Source: Armillaria gallica (taxonomy: Eukaryota > Basidiomycota > Agaricomycetes > Agaricales > Physalacriaceae). Taken from it: a stretch of DNA of 64,000 nucleotides. Below are positions 39,100 through 51,327 of this stretch, in pieces (position 1 is the stretch's first letter; each line of letters opens with the position of its first letter). The stretch covers positions 1,984,001 through 2,048,000 of the forward strand of contig JBANDB010000004.1 in the NCBI GenBank assembly GCA_037576215.1, read 5' to 3'. The notes beneath the pieces are model-generated. The model did no database searches, had not been told where the DNA came from, and was given only the letters and a program-made list of their open reading frames with translations. The position numbers were made by a program, and so were the translations under genes.

Positions 39100-40776
39100 A
39101 TGTCCAACATGAAGAATATCAACCGATGCAGCACATGTGGCTTCCTCAACGGTGAAAAGGAGAACTTGACGGGCTGCGTAGATATCACACACATGCTGCG
39201 CTCGGGTCAATCTAGCAGGGATGTTGATCCCTTGACCATATCTCGGATACAAGACGACATCGATACGTTGGAAAGCGACATCAATCTACTAGATGAGCAG
39301 ATTTCCCGCCTCGAGCAAAAACGACAGAAGGCTAGGAAGGCGCTCGCACACCGCAAATCATTCCTTGCTCCAGTTTGGTGCCTCATTCCAGACATTCTCG
39401 TAAAGATTTTCTCGATGCTCCCTGTTGATACCCTCCGCATAGACAAAGCTCCGTGGGTATTGACCCACGTATGCGTCTGGTGGCGTACCTTGTTATATTC
39501 CTCTCTGACACTCTGGTCGACGATTCGCACAGGGTTCTCTTACAAATACACCAATCTCGATTTGATCCGCCAATCTCTTCAGTTCTCCCGTGACAGCCCA
39601 CTGGACATTGTTCTTGCTGATACTGGGAGCCAAGTATTCTCATTGTCGATGCTCGAGATCCTCCTTACTTCCCAGTCTCGCTGGGAAAGCTTGGCGATGT
39701 GGGTCCCCAATACAGCAGTCAGTGACCCAGGCTCCATTCCCGAGTCATTGCCCAATCTCAAAGAATTATGCGTGACGGCAAGTTTTTCTCGACCAAAGTC
39801 CATGATCAATATCTTCTCTTGCGCGCGCAACCTGACCCGGGTACGTCTGGATGGATTGACGATATCGGATGTCATTATACCGCTTCCTCAATTAACGCAT
39901 CTCTCAGTTCCGTTCCGCAATCAGAAGGAATTGGTCTATATTGTCAAGAGCTGCAAGTCGCTAATCCATCTTGACCTTTGCTACACTCCGGATAGTCATT
40001 TCGAAGGTTTCGACAATGTAATCACACCGATTATCCACCCAGTTCTTCGTTCGCTGCGATGGCGATATTATTGCCCCTTTAGCTTCGATTACCTTTCGTT
40101 CCCAGCATTGGAGACATTGACCATCATAGACCATCATAACAATCTAGATGGCTCTGCGATCCATGCATGTGAAAACCTTATTCAGCGCTCTAACTCATCA
40201 ATCCGTAATCTTACTCTCAAACACCCCGCTGCCGCAGATTTCCGATTTTTTACGCTAGAGAGTCCGATCTATTCCTCCATAACTTACCTCGAGATGAGCA
40301 TTACGGTCACGTCCCGCGCAGATCCCAAACTGGTGTTACTTGCTGACACCCGCTTACTCCCACATCTTGCCCACCTGACAACTGTTCTATGCTCTGAATC
40401 TGCACTCTCGAAGGAGTGGGACCTCAAGACATCTCACTTCAATGAAACCTTACAAGCGAGGTGGGAGCACGGACGCCTCAAAAAATTGACAATTCTCTTA
40501 AATACCACTATCCTGCGATTTCCGTCAGTAGATGCACACGGAGAAATGCCGCTCTGCACAGCGGGGTGGCATATCTGTCTCAGTGATATGCGCCGGCTCC
40601 GCACAGAAGGACTTGACGTTACGGTTTGGTGCAAGCCGTATCTTAATTATTACGCGCATGTTGGTCAACCGGAAATTGGCTGGAGGAAACTGCGGGATTG
40701 GGACCGCGATGTGAGCGAGCTGGTCACTGAAAGAGAAGAATCTGGCCTCCTCCGGCCTGGCTATCTATCGTATTAA
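39100..40776 (+). CDS. F-box protein with coiled coil and LRR-like C-terminus (558 residues)
   Basis: This is a single exon. Residues 45-88 form a coiled coil (ISRIQDDIDTLESDINLLDEQISRLEQKRQKARKAL). An F-box-like motif follows at about 92-140 (APVWCLIPDILVKIFSMLPVDTL..WVLTHVCVWWRTLLYSSLTLWSTI). The rest has irregular leucine-rich repeats, for example LPNLKELCVTASF and LPQLTHLSVPFR. This coiled coil, F-box, LRR layout is very common in Agaricomycetes. F-box proteins bring targets to SCF ubiquitin ligases; the target here is unknown. A decayed partial copy lies just downstream at 41320-41790. An N-terminal CSTCGF pair of cysteines is of unclear meaning. Confidence 0.8.
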   Translation: MSNMKNINRCSTCGFLNGEKENLTGCVDITHMLRSGQSSRDVDPLTISRIQDDIDTLESDINLLDEQISRLEQKRQKARKALAHRKSFLAPVWCLIPDILVKIFSMLPVDTLRIDKAPWVLTHVCVWWRTLLYSSLTLWSTIRTGFSYKYTNLDLIRQSLQFSRDSPLDIVLADTGSQVFSLSMLEILLTSQSRWESLAMWVPNTAVSDPGSIPESLPNLKELCVTASFSRPKSMINIFSCARNLTRVRLDGLTISDVIIPLPQLTHLSVPFRNQKELVYIVKSCKSLIHLDLCYTPDSHFEGFDNVITPIIHPVLRSLRWRYYCPFSFDYLSFPALETLTIIDHHNNLDGSAIHACENLIQRSNSSIRNLTLKHPAAADFRFFTLESPIYSSITYLEMSITVTSRADPKLVLLADTRLLPHLAHLTTVLCSESALSKEWDLKTSHFNETLQARWEHGRLKKLTILLNTTILRFPSVDAHGEMPLCTAGWHICLSDMRRLRTEGLDVTVWCKPYLNYYAHVGQPEIGWRKLRDWDRDVSELVTEREESGLLRPGYLSY

Positions 40777-40839
40777 ATTTTAGGTGGGATATAGTGATCG
40801 ATTCCGATTAATTATGATTAAGCTTTCATTATTAAAGGT

Positions 40840-41120
40840 CATGAAATGATGTGTGATTCGAACGTCGCTGTGAAAGAGGGCAGCCTTTTCATACGTCTTG
40901 ACGTGTCACATACGACGTCTAAGGTTCGGTCGGCTACGCATTTCAGTGGCTTCTTGAGCATTTTTGCTGTGGCACTTTTCTATGGCAACGTTGGAAAGAG
41001 AATAGAAAGATTTCAGCGGTTCGCATGGTGTACGCCTGTTCTGCGGTGAAGTAGACAGGGTGTGGTGTTGTGGAAGTCAAAGACAAAGATGCGGTTATAT
41101 CCAGGACTGAGCTGGTCCGT
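40840..41120 (-). pseudogene. Relic of the small basic/acidic protein gene (26167-26901)
   Basis: On the minus strand, a segment matching the exon end (GTCAAGACGTATGAAAAG) and the following intron (CACATCATTTCATGA) of the 26.5-kb gene is readable near 40845-40910. Upstream-region similarity (GGTTAT..CCAGGA..GAGCTGGT) recurs near 41090. The coding part between is badly decayed. The match is by eye and partial. Confidence 0.4.
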
Positions 41121-41319
41121 ACAAGGCGCCGGACTCTTTCGCTTCACCAGGTCGCAAGAAATTCCCATGGTCTTGTAGATATACCTGTTACTCACCGTAG
41201 ATTTTTTGAAGGGTCATGTCACAAATATCAATCATTCTTCTACTCATCATTTATGGAATGATAAGTGTGCGACTGCCCCAGAGTCGGCCGAATACATGAC
41301 AAGAAGACGGGCCACCCGT

Positions 41320-41790
41320 CTTGGCTGTACAATCAGGACATGCAGAAATCTCATACACCACCCCAAATCATTCTCACTCTCGAACTCCCCCATGGAACCT
41401 TTCATGCTAAACAGTCCTGCCTATGCCTTCATAACTTACCTCCAGCTAACCCTTTCCCTTCGCAGATGCCAAATTGGTGACACTCTCTGACTCCACGCCT
41501 TATTTATGACGGTTCCTGCTACGCAACTAAATCGAGGAGATAGACAGGTGGGACTTACAGCCATCTCACTTTAATGAAGCGAGGTAGGAACAGGAAGATC
41601 TTGAAAAACTGGCATTTTCCCTCGGTTACTCTGTTCAGCGATTCCGGTCGATAGATAAGTACACACAGAAAACACATCTACCCGACAGAATAGGAAAATC
41701 CGGCTCAGTTATATCCGCCGGCTTCAGGCAGAATCGCTCGATGCAGGGTTGGAACGCAGGCGCCGTCTGATGCCTCCTCGGTCCAGGCTA
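41320..41790 (+). pseudogene. Decayed partial copy of the F-box gene C-terminus
   Basis: The blocks FMLNSPAYAFITYLQLTLS, WDLQPSHFNEAR and the stretch near 41720 (IGKSGSVIS..RLQAESLDAG) line up in order with FTLESPIYSSITYLEMSIT, WDLKTSHFNETL and the end of the F-box gene at 39100-40776. Several stops and shifts separate them. It is a dead duplicate of the C-terminal third, in the same orientation. Confidence 0.6.
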
Positions 41791-41940
41791 TCACATTTTG
41801 AATTGCTTGTGTAATAGTACAGTGTGGGGGTATCTATACTATCGATTACATGAACTGTCCGAAACGAGTCTAACAAATCAAGTGAAAGGCACTGTTCGAT
41901 TACTATTATGAATTAAGTGTAAATATCAAAGATGTCCGAG

Positions 41941-43862
41941 CTAAAACGCTCCCATTGCTAAATATCCAAGAGCAGCCAAGGCAGCACCAAAGGAGGACAC
42001 TATGTCGGGGGACACAGACGATGCGCCATTCGTTTTCGCGGATGACTGACCGGCAGAGTTCGACCCCGATGCTGAAGCTGAAGCTGATGTCGACGCCGAA
42101 CCAGTCTTGCTCCCACTCCCACTTTTGCTACTGGTACTGGCGCTGGCGCTGGCGGTGCTGGTACTTGTGGTGTTGGTGTCACTGTTATCTACGGTTGTGT
42201 CTCCTGAAATATCTAGAATGATGGTCAGTACGTGAATAGAAGCGCTGAGAACTCGCTAACATTGTTCGAACGAAGGCATCGAATAGTCTGTTTCGACGTA
42301 TGGCTGGGTATTATTCAACGCGACAGCGACCGGCACGATGTACTGTGGTAGGGTAAAATATATGCCCTTTGAAAGTCGTCGAAACAAACCTTAAATGCCT
42401 CCTTCAATTGAGGGTACCATTTCATTGCAGTAGACATAGTGTAATTATTGAGCTCGTGCGTCAGAATGATAGCTCCTTCCTGGGAGGTATCTTAATGACG
42501 GAAATCAGAAAGTGGAAACGAACTTACGGTGCTGAAGACCCCGTTCTTAGCGTCGTCTATCAAGCTTTGATAGTTCGCATCGACAGTCTCTGTGGTAACG
42601 TTGCCAGTCCCAGCTTTCCAGTCGTTCGAATCGTATTTCCAGAGAATCGTTTGTAGGCCGAGGGCGTTAGCGATGGCTCTTATTCTGTCATCAACGTCAC
42701 CGAATGGCGGCTGTCATGGTTCGGATCAGTATATGGTAGACTTCAGTATAGAAAAGGACACACCCGCCAGCACGTCGGTGTTACGTCAGTGACAAGTTTG
42801 ATGGCTTGCATCTATCATAATATCAGATCGATGTTCCTTGCCGGAATCTGGAAAACGTACAGCTATGAAGAAATAAGGAGAATGCTCGACAGGGTTAGGA
42901 CGAGACCACTTACTATAATAAAGCTCAGCGAACGCATCCGGGCTTTCGAGTGCGGTCACTTCAACGCATGATTAAGGCTGAATTGCAACAAGACCTCAAA
43001 GATGGACGTACTGTATCGATGCGACCAGGTATCTGCGACCAATCAATAAACTAAAGCCCAAACAATAGAGAATACTTACGAACGCAGATTTCGTGTCCAT
43101 CCGCGACCGCTCTTTGCGCCTCCAAGGGCCAATCTATGACGTTACTGCCGATATAGAACATGGCTGTAAAAAGAGGTGAGGGGCGCGAATTGTTAGAGAT
43201 GATCATCACGCACTAGCTTTTTGATTCTGATCCGTCAGATATTGGTAAAATGCGTTGTGAGAGCAGTTCGGGCCGTCGTCGAAACCGTAGCCTAGCGTAT
43301 CAGGCTGTGGTCATCGTTTGAGTATCGTCGAGCATTCGATATGTAGCTTACATACCTCTGGTACTACAGCAATGTCCGGAGGAATTCCTTCAAGCTTTGG
43401 CTCTACGCACTGATGGTAGGACCACCAGCAATCTGGATCCGCTGGCGTGTAAGTGACATTGGAGAAATTGCCGCTAGGGGTGCCCTGTTCACCGTCAGTA
43501 GCGATCAGATGAAAGGATAATAAGTGCTCGCCTTGACCGCGATGTTTGTTGGAATGCTACCGGATATCGACTGCCATTTGGCTTGTGCGACGGTGTCACC
43601 AGATACTATTGTAGCTGGCTGCCATATTGGAGGAAACGACTTGATTTGCGACGCGACAGGCTCGAAATAATACGCGGTGCATTCTTCTCCCATATCTAAA
43701 GGTGAGAGATGCCTTCAATTTCCATTCCGACGCATGAAAAAAACCATACTGGCCATCAATCGCAGCCTCCCCCTCCTCAGTGGTACGGTCGGCCGCATGA
43801 GCCGCCAGCAAAAGAACGCCCAGTGAGAAAAATGTGAGAAAAGAACGGAAAACGAGTGGCAT
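41941..43862 (-). CDS. Chitin deacetylase (polysaccharide deacetylase, NodB fold), GPI-type
   Basis: This enzyme removes acetyl groups from chitin to give chitosan in the cell wall. The N-terminus MPLVFRSFLTFFSLGVLLLAAHA is a signal peptide. NodB motifs read across short introns: GYGFDDGPNCSHN (motif 1, metal-binding Asp), EICVHTWSHRY (motif 2, the two His), TCWRPPFGDVDDR (motif 3, catalytic Arg), then LGLQTILWKYDSNDW and GAIILTHELNN (motif 5 His). The mature N-terminal region carries the CTAYYFEPV block typical of basidiomycete enzymes. The C-terminus is a Ser/Thr-rich stretch (SASASTSSKSGSGSKTG) ending in a short hydrophobic tail (AALAALGYLAMGAF), as in GPI-anchored wall enzymes; the stop is at 41941. 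All motif residues are present, so it looks functional. It is not obviously linked to its neighbours. Confidence 0.88.
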
Positions 43863-44514
43863 TATAGGGAACGACGAAAAGGGCGTGGTGGAAGGAGGAG
43901 GAAAAGACGGGAGAGCAGTAGCGCTGATTTTAGTTTAGGCCTCCTCAAACGTTCTTACCTAATAGGAGTCTAAAAATAGACATATCGGTTATCACTTTAG
44001 TGCGGAAAGATCCAACCGAGAAGCCCGGAAAACCTTATTGTGTCCAAAAAAGTTCGATATATCGGCGCATCGCTGGTACCAGCACTGGCTCTCGAACGGC
44101 CCCCACTGAGCACGGAGCTGCAGTAAATACAATACCGGTACGGCAGGCGCTTGGGCACTATTCTGCGGAATGTTTCAACTGGGGCCAGGCACGCCGGTGC
44201 CCAGCACGGACACTTGACACCGACATTCAGGAGAACTTTTCAGTTTGCGGTTGGTAAAGATCTACCGGTACGTACGATAAAAGCCGTCAATGATACTCAT
44301 CTCCCTCTGATATATATTCGAGCTCACGATTATGGCTACTATAGACTCCTTCCTTCTGACAACACTGATAGGCGCTGATCATTGCAGCTCATTAACATCC
44401 GACGTGATTCTTACATTAACTTCTACGCATTTTTTACCTATGCCCCGCGGAGTTTGAATAAAACTGGCACAGAGAAAGATAGTAGTAGTCACATACCGTC
44501 ACTTTTTGCAATAG
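43863..44514. other. Intergenic between chitin deacetylase and P450 array
   Basis: This holds the chitin deacetylase promoter and the left boundary of the P450 array, where similarity to units 2 and 3 begins at TGCGGTTGGTAAAG (44246). No gene is seen. Confidence 0.5.
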
Positions 44515-46545
44515 TTAATATTTACCCCAGCTGTCCTGAGCCTCGGAACTCGAATGTTGACCTACAAGAGAAGCAGCCTTGGTCGTACGAGGCTCCAAAC
44601 TAAATCGTATAGGCTTCAAATGACTGCGTCCAAGATACATATGAGAAAAATAAAAGAAGAAAAATAAGTATACGTACTTGACAATCCCATTCGAGAATTC
44701 GACCGCGGGAGTAATCTCCTCCCCATCCTCACCTTTCGCTTTCGCAATCCTACAAGTCGCCAGAATGAAAGCGATCGCGATCCATATGCCGTTCTCGGCC
44801 AGAAACCGTCCAGGGCAAATCCTACATTGCCGAAACCAGGTTAATAGCCTACACGATAGAGGCGAGCCGAGGAGCAACCTTCTTCCAAACCCGAACACCG
44901 CAAGATAGGGCTCCTCCTTCCCTTGTGGCTTCGGAAGATAGCGATCAGGATTGAATACCGTAGGTTGATGGTAGACGCCCTCGTCAAGTCCCATTCCCCT
45001 TTACACAAGAATTAAAAATATACTGAAATGACGGTCGCATCAAAGGACGTACCGAACGTTGGCAAAAACTACGGATCCTTTAGGGATGAACATGCCGCGA
45101 TAAACATCGTCTGCCACCGAGCGATGAGGAAAGCCCAGGGGAAGGACGGGATTCCACCTGGAACATTTCAGCGGCAAGGAAAGCCCAGGATACTAATGCA
45201 ATACCGCATGGTCTCCCGCAGGATATGATCGATATACGGAAGCGACTCCCGATCCTCAATTGTCGGAAGACGCTCCGACCCGACAACAGCATCGATCTGG
45301 GCTTGCGCCTTTTCCTGGACTTCAGGATGTAGGACCATAGCAACCAAGAAAACTAGGAGTGTCGTCCATGACTGGAAGAAATGGTTGAATCACAGCACCG
45401 AAGAACAATAGAGAACACTTACGGTATCCGCACCTGCAGTGTATATCTGCGCCGCCGCATCCTTTACATCCTTCAGGTAGTCTTCTTCATCTTCTACAGA
45501 GCTCAAATCATTCAGTTTCGATGCAACGAAAGACGGGTTCGCTGTCCCTTCCGACATCTGTTTCCTCACGATATCAAAAGGATAGTCAATAGACCTCTCA
45601 ATGGTCGGTCTCGCCTTCCGCGCGTATCCAGCATAGTATGCGCCAGGAAACCAGGAAGGAAATTTCGACACTACATCATGATACTAGTCAGCCCAGAACC
45701 CATAACCCAAACGTACACGCTCACACCAAGGAAAAAATTCAGGAGGCGTACTCGCCGGCGGTCCCGAATTGTTGAGAGTCTCCATCACTTTAACAATCGA
45801 TTTCATCAACGGATCTTCTTCACCCGATATTTGATAACCGTAAGCAATTTTCATTATGACTACGGCGGAGAATCTGGAGGGTTGAACGAATCACTATATC
45901 ATCTCGAATAGATCACACCACCGCGTACCTGCCAATAATCGCATCGTAGTTATCAGGCTTCTCCATGAGCTCTTTCACCATGACCGCCGCTTCCTGATGC
46001 TGCATAGGCAAATACTCTCTGCATTCCTGCCGTCCAAAGTGCGTTTGAAACAACTTTCGGTGGCGAAGGAACGGTTTTCCATACGGCATCAGGGACAAGT
46101 TTCCGCCCCAGCCCATGCTACCGACAACAATCACTAAAGGCAGACTTCGGTGTCATGAGCTGTGTACTCACAGGCGGAATATAACGCAGTCGGGCCGGCA
46201 GCTGTAAATCGCACTTCTCTTATCAAGCAAATCGTTCGCCGCCTCTGCGCTGTCAAGGATGATCATCTTGCGGCCTAAAACTTCCAGATACATCACGTCG
46301 CCTAGTTGAAAAACATCAGTTCGTCTGTATAAGTGAGTGGGCACCACAAACTTACCATACGTCTTGGCCCATTCGTGAAACACTTCTGGCTGATCCACAG
46401 GAGGAAGAATTCGGATGTGACCTATGATAGGATCCGCAGGTGGACCTGGAGGGAGAGATTCCTGTCTCGCCAACCCAAGGCGCCATCGAAACAACCACAC
46501 GAAAATCAAGAGCGGCGTTGTGTAAAAGAGAAGATTAAAATCCAT
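44515..46545 (-). CDS. Cytochrome P450 monooxygenase 1 of array
   Basis: This is a microsomal-type P450. The N-terminal anchor is MDFNLLFYTTPLLIFVWLF followed by the proline hinge [13 protein letters not shown]; an ATG 21 bases further out (46566) is also in frame. Later blocks are the I-helix AGADTV, the K-helix ETMR (ExxR), [18 protein letters not shown] and the haem loop [15 protein letters not shown], split by an intron of about 57 bases between R and I. About nine short GT-AG introns occupy the same places in all three copies. The end differs: a one-codon change near 44525 lets the frame run to SSEAQDSWGKY, whereas copies 2 and 3 stop after SNPEA. All catalytic motifs are intact. The substrate is unknown; secondary metabolism is likely from the tandem context. 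Confidence 0.85.
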
Positions 46546-47929
46546 GATCAAGGAGGGGGAGGACAAGATGGAGGCTCCTTGAGCGCCAGCTTACCCACGC
46601 CAGAATGCCATAAGGATCATATGGTGTTCGCTGTCGCAAGGATACTTGATAAAGAAACGTACATTGAATTCACGGGCATAAATATAGTATACTGTCACAT
46701 GCTACCGCGAGCGGCGGGCTCCATATGAAGGATTGAATGATGAGGTTATTCTCAGAGGTATCCATAGCACCCGATACAGGAAAATACCATTGTTGAACCA
46801 AGGTGAAAACAAAGGTTTGTAGAAGCGTTTGCCAACCCAGGTGACGCCTGAACGTCTCTTAATTGAAGGATGGGTAAACCTTTTGCTCTAAGGTAAAAAA
46901 AAAAAAACAGACTCGCCTGATGAGAAGTATACGCTTCAGCCGCTACTGCACCCGCACCGTTCTGAGTGCCAACCTTGAAAAACGTCGGCGAAAGAAAGGT
47001 TAGGCACGAAACGCGACGCACAACATGCCTATATCGTTTCGGCTAACCACACTGGGTCTCCGAAACCTAACATCAAGCAAATCGTTGCATCTGTCGATCT
47101 AGAAGACTCGGTATGGCAGTCGAGAAACGTGCCCCAGCTGTGAGGTCGACGTTGCCGGTGCTGTGGTGTGGTGTGTGGTGTGTCTACCGGCACAAGGTCC
47201 CAATCAGGAACGGCCGGGTCCACAGCCCTAACATGGCAAGCCATGTGCTGTGGCCACGAAGGCTGGTACCGTTGTGATCGCACGGTTGCGTACGTCTCGC
47301 GGAGTAGAGACACATCGTGGGGTAGTTTTGAGACGAAATACAGTCAAACATTGGAAGATACGCAAGATATCGAACATTACTTCGCAAAGGAGCACAAGAG
47401 ATCGTCATTATCCCCTTCAATAAGCAACGGTACGACACCCAACCCCGAAGATGCGGAGGAGAAGATGAAGCAAAAGGAGAACAGGGTGGACTTTTCGTGG
47501 ACGCTTTTCGGATAGATGGTGATAGCTGAAGTGCTGACCGCCAGCGATAACAAAGACAGCATCTGTCTGACTCCGCACTGAACAGCTGTTACTTGCTGGG
47601 CCAAAAGGTGAAGCGGCGACGACATTGTCATTGAGCACTGCTGCCCTGGGGCAATAATTTGAGATAGCTGTGACCCAACACTTGCGATGATAAGAGGGCA
47701 GTGTTCAGATGCACGTCATCATCGGAAAGACGAAAGACGAAACTCTGGGGATGACGTAGGACATTGGTCAGTGCTAGGGACAAATGAAAAACACCTCCAA
47801 AAAACCTAAAGAACCAGCGACGCATTCCGAAGTAATACGTCATGAGTAGATGTGGTCACGTAAGGTGAGACACTGTGAAACATACAGACATACGCACGGA
47901 CCACAAGCAACATAGAGGACCGAAAAACT

Positions 47930-48295
47930 GGCAGGGTGGGAACGACCGGAATCAAACGCAAGCACAAAGGACGCGCAATGTTGCAGCACACAATTTCGAA
48001 GAACAGCGCGGCAGCAGGAACGGCAGGGCCTATGGAACGGAACCAATTGCAACACAACGTAAACACCAAGTCAAGCCCGCCGTTTGCAGCACGCCGCTAT
48101 CCAAGAAAAAGCGCTGCAGCAGGAGCAGCAGAACTTGGGCCCATGGAAACAACAAAGCGCAAGCACCGAACAAGCGCAACAGTGCCGCACACCATTTCAA
48201 GAAACAGTGCGGCATCAGCAGCGGAGTTCGGGCCCATGAAACAACGACACACGAGAAACGGGAACAACGAACACCAGGGACGGTACAGGGAATAA
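47930..48295 (+). repeat. Degenerate minisatellite, about 100-bp period, three units
   Basis: Three imperfect copies of a block around AAGAA(C)AGCGCGGCAGCAGG..GGGCCCATG lie about 105 and 96 bases apart. One plus-strand frame (47936-48295) stays open through all three and would give repeated N-SAAAG-AE-GPM segments. The matching place in unit 2 lacks it. Coding is possible but unproven. Confidence 0.5.
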
Positions 48296-48370
48296 AAAGC
48301 TCAGTGAATTAGAATACAAGTAGAAGGAGGCGCACAAAGTAGCCATCAAGAGGGAACATGGCGAAGAGTT

Positions 48371-49012
48371 GAGAGGAACAGGTTGTCGTAACGGGGGTAA
48401 CCAGCCAAGGCAGACTCCGGCACCCGGGCCGAAACTTTTTCCTTTCAGAAATTTGGATGACGTAATAGTCATTTTCCGTGATTCAACAGAGCATAGCTGT
48501 GGGTCAAGAACGAGGACAATTTTAGCGTCGTAGAAGGTCTGACCAAGTAAACGGATCGCCAACTTGCGGTATTCTTTTACATGAGGAGCCACGGGAATGC
48601 ATAGGGTATCGATCCACGACGCCATAGGGCGGTAGCGCGCCACTCGATGGACGAAGGACAAGACAGTACTTCATGAGATCTCACAGCCTCCGAAGTTGGC
48701 ATCGTGGGAAGCCGTTTTCAGATGGATTAACGGACGGTCCATCGGCGCCTACAACATGAATCAAAGGTACGTTACATTGATAAGAGCATTGAATACCCAC
48801 ATACATAGCTAATTACGATGTAAGGATAGCTCTCTTAATGAACCACAGAAAGCTCAAGGTTGCGGGATACGATAATCTTTGGAATCTTTCCTCTGGATAG
48901 ATAATCTCGTGATTGCTCTGGACCCACTGAAACAGACTGACACTCGCAGCCAATACTAACGTGCACTGTCCGGTAGTCTTCTTCGCTCGTTTGACTTGCC
49001 ATACACCTCGGC
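48371..49012 (-). pseudogene. HET-domain pseudogene of array unit 1 (N-terminal half)
   Basis: Reading minus, the blocks are DYRTVHVSIGCECQSVSVG, NLELSVVH then an in-frame TAA, ESYPYIVISY (HET start), an intron, GADGPSVNPSENG..RCQLRRL, a frame break, RYRPMASWIDTLCIPV and KLAIRLLGQTFYDAKIVLVL. The last blocks are standard HET-core sequence. The third HET block (W..R.WTLQE) is missing: the frame passes directly into sequence that lies far downstream in unit 2, so a deletion removed the C-terminal half. The TAA and the frame break are shared with unit 2. Confidence 0.7.
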
Positions 49013-49315
49013 TCCACAGTATGCGGTTGGTAAAGATCTACCAGTACGTACGATAAAAGTCGTCAATGATCTGTCGCCTTCTGATATATATCCGAGCTCA
49101 CTTTTATGGTTGCTGGACTCCTTCCTTCTGACATGACAACACTGATCATTGCAGCTCATTAATATTCGATGTGATTCTTACATTAACTTCTACACATTTT
49201 TTACCTATGGCCCGTGGATTTTGAATAAAATGGGCACATAGAAAGACAGTAGTATTCACATGGCATAGCTTTTTGCAATGGCTAATGTTTACCCCAACTC
49301 ATTTTCGTCGTCCTC

Positions 49316-51327
49316 TCAAGCCTCGGGATTCGAATGCTGACCTACAAGGGAAGCAGCCTTTGTTGTACGAGGCTCCAAACTAAATCGTATAGGCTTCAAA
49401 TGACTGAGGCCAAGATACATATGAGAAATATAGAAGAAGAAAACGAGTATACGTACTTGACAATCCCATTGGAAAATTCCACAGCAGGATTAATCTCCGC
49501 CCCATCTTCTCCTTTCGCTTTCGCAATCCTACAAGTCGCCAAAATGAAAGTGATCGCGATCCACATCCCGTTCTCGGCCAAAAACCGTCCAGGGCAAATC
49601 CTACATTACCCAAACCAGATTAATAACCTACACGATAGAGGCGAGCCGAGGCGCAACCTTCTTCCAAACCCAAACGCCGTAAGATAGGGCTCCTCCTTCC
49701 CTTGTGGCTTCGGAAGATAGCGATCAGGATTGAATACCGTAGGTTGATGGTAGATGTTCTCGTCAAGTCCCATTCCCCTTCGCACGAGAATTAGATATAT
49801 ACTGAAATGAGGGTCGCATCAAAGCACATACCGAACATTGGCAAAAACTACGGATCCTTTAGGGATGAACATGCCGCGATATACATCGTCTTCCACTGAG
49901 CGGTGAGGAACGCCCATGGGAACGACGGGATTCCACCTGGAACATTTCAGCGGCAAGGAAAGGCCAGGATATGAATGTAATACCGCATGGTCTCTTGCAG
50001 GATATGATCGATATACGGAAGCGACTCCCGATCCTCAATTGTCGGAAGACGCTCCGGTCCGACAGCAGCATCGATCTGGGATTGCGCCTTTTCCTGGACT
50101 TCAGGATGTAGGACCATAGCGACCAAGAAAACGAGGAGTGTTGCCCATGTCTGGAAAAAAGCCTGCATCATAGCACCAAAGGACAATAGAGAACACTAAC
50201 GGTATCAGCACCTGCAGTGTATATCTGCGCCGCCGCACCCTTCAGATCCTTCAGGTAGTCCTCTTCATCTTCTACAGAGTCCAAGTCGTTCAGATACGAT
50301 GTAACAAAAGATGGGGTCGCTGTCCCCTCCGACATCTGTTTCCTCACGATGTCAAAAGGATAGTCAGCCGACTTCTCGATAATCGCCCTCGCCTTCCGCG
50401 CGTATCCAGCATAGTATGCGCCAGGAAACCAGGAAGGAAATTTCGACACTGTATCAATATGCTAGTAAGTTGAGAACCCTTAACCCAAACGTACATGCTC
50501 ACACCAAGGGAAAAAATCGACAGGCGTACTCGCCGGCGGTCCCGAGTTGCTGATAGCCTCCGTCATTTCAACAATCAATTTCATAAGCGGATCGTCCTCG
50601 CCCGATATTTGATAACCGTAAGCGATTTTCATTATAACTACGGAGGAGAATCTAGAGGGGGGAACAGATCAACCAGATTGTCATGAACATATCACACCAC
50701 CGCGTACCTGCCGACAATCGCACCATAGTCATCAGGCTTCTCCATGAGCTCTTTCACCAAAACCGCTGCTTGCTGGTGTTGCATAGGCAAATACTCCCTG
50801 CATTCCCGCCGTCCAAAGTGCGTTTGAAACAACTTTCGATGACGGTGGAAGCGTTTTCCGTACGGCATCAGGGACAAGATTCGGCCCCAGCCCATTCTAC
50901 CGGCAGCAATCACTAAAGGCGCACTTCGGTGTCCTGAGCTCTGCACTCACAGGCGGAATATAACGCAGTCAGGCCGGCAGCTGTAGTTCGCACTTCTCTT
51001 ATCAAGCAAGTCGTTCGCCGCCTCTGCGCTGTCAAGGATGATCATCTTGCGGCCTAAAACTTCCAGATACATCACGTCGCCTAGTTAAAAAATCATCAGT
51101 TCGTATGGTGAAGGATCAGTGAGCTCCACAAACTTGCCATACGTCTTGGCCCATTCGTGAAACACTTCTGGCTGACCCACATGAGGAAGAATTCGAATGT
51201 GACCTATGATAGGATCCGCAGGTGGACCTGGAGGGAGAGATTCCTGTCTCGCTAACCCGAGGCGCCGTCGAAATAACCACACGAAAATCCAGAGCGGCAC
51301 CGTGTAGAGGAGGAGGTTCCAATCCAT
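49316..51327 (-). CDS. Cytochrome P450 monooxygenase 2 of array
   Basis: This is a close paralog of P450-1 and P450-3. The anchor is [19 protein letters not shown] and the hinge [13 protein letters not shown]. The K-helix reads QETMR, with [19 protein letters not shown] after the next intron. The haem loop FGFGRR-ICPGRF is split by the same intron. The C-terminus is [23 protein letters not shown] with TGA at 49316-49318. I found no break in the exons I traced. A membrane-bound monooxygenase needing a P450 reductase is expected from the family. It has the same orientation as the other two genes. Confidence 0.85.

Larger units (their letters stand above)
44246..49021. repeat. P450/HET tandem array, unit 1
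   Basis: This is the first of three diverged direct repeats that each start at TGCGG(T/C)TGGTAAAGATCTACC (44246, 49022 and 53934; periods 4,776 and 4,912). It holds P450-1, a truncated HET pseudogene and a minisatellite not seen in the other units. Confidence 0.8.

Noticed and set aside
48030..48215. Minus-strand Leu/Phe-rich ORF resembling a membrane peptide
   Set aside because: It is the antisense of the minisatellite; its composition comes from the repeat.
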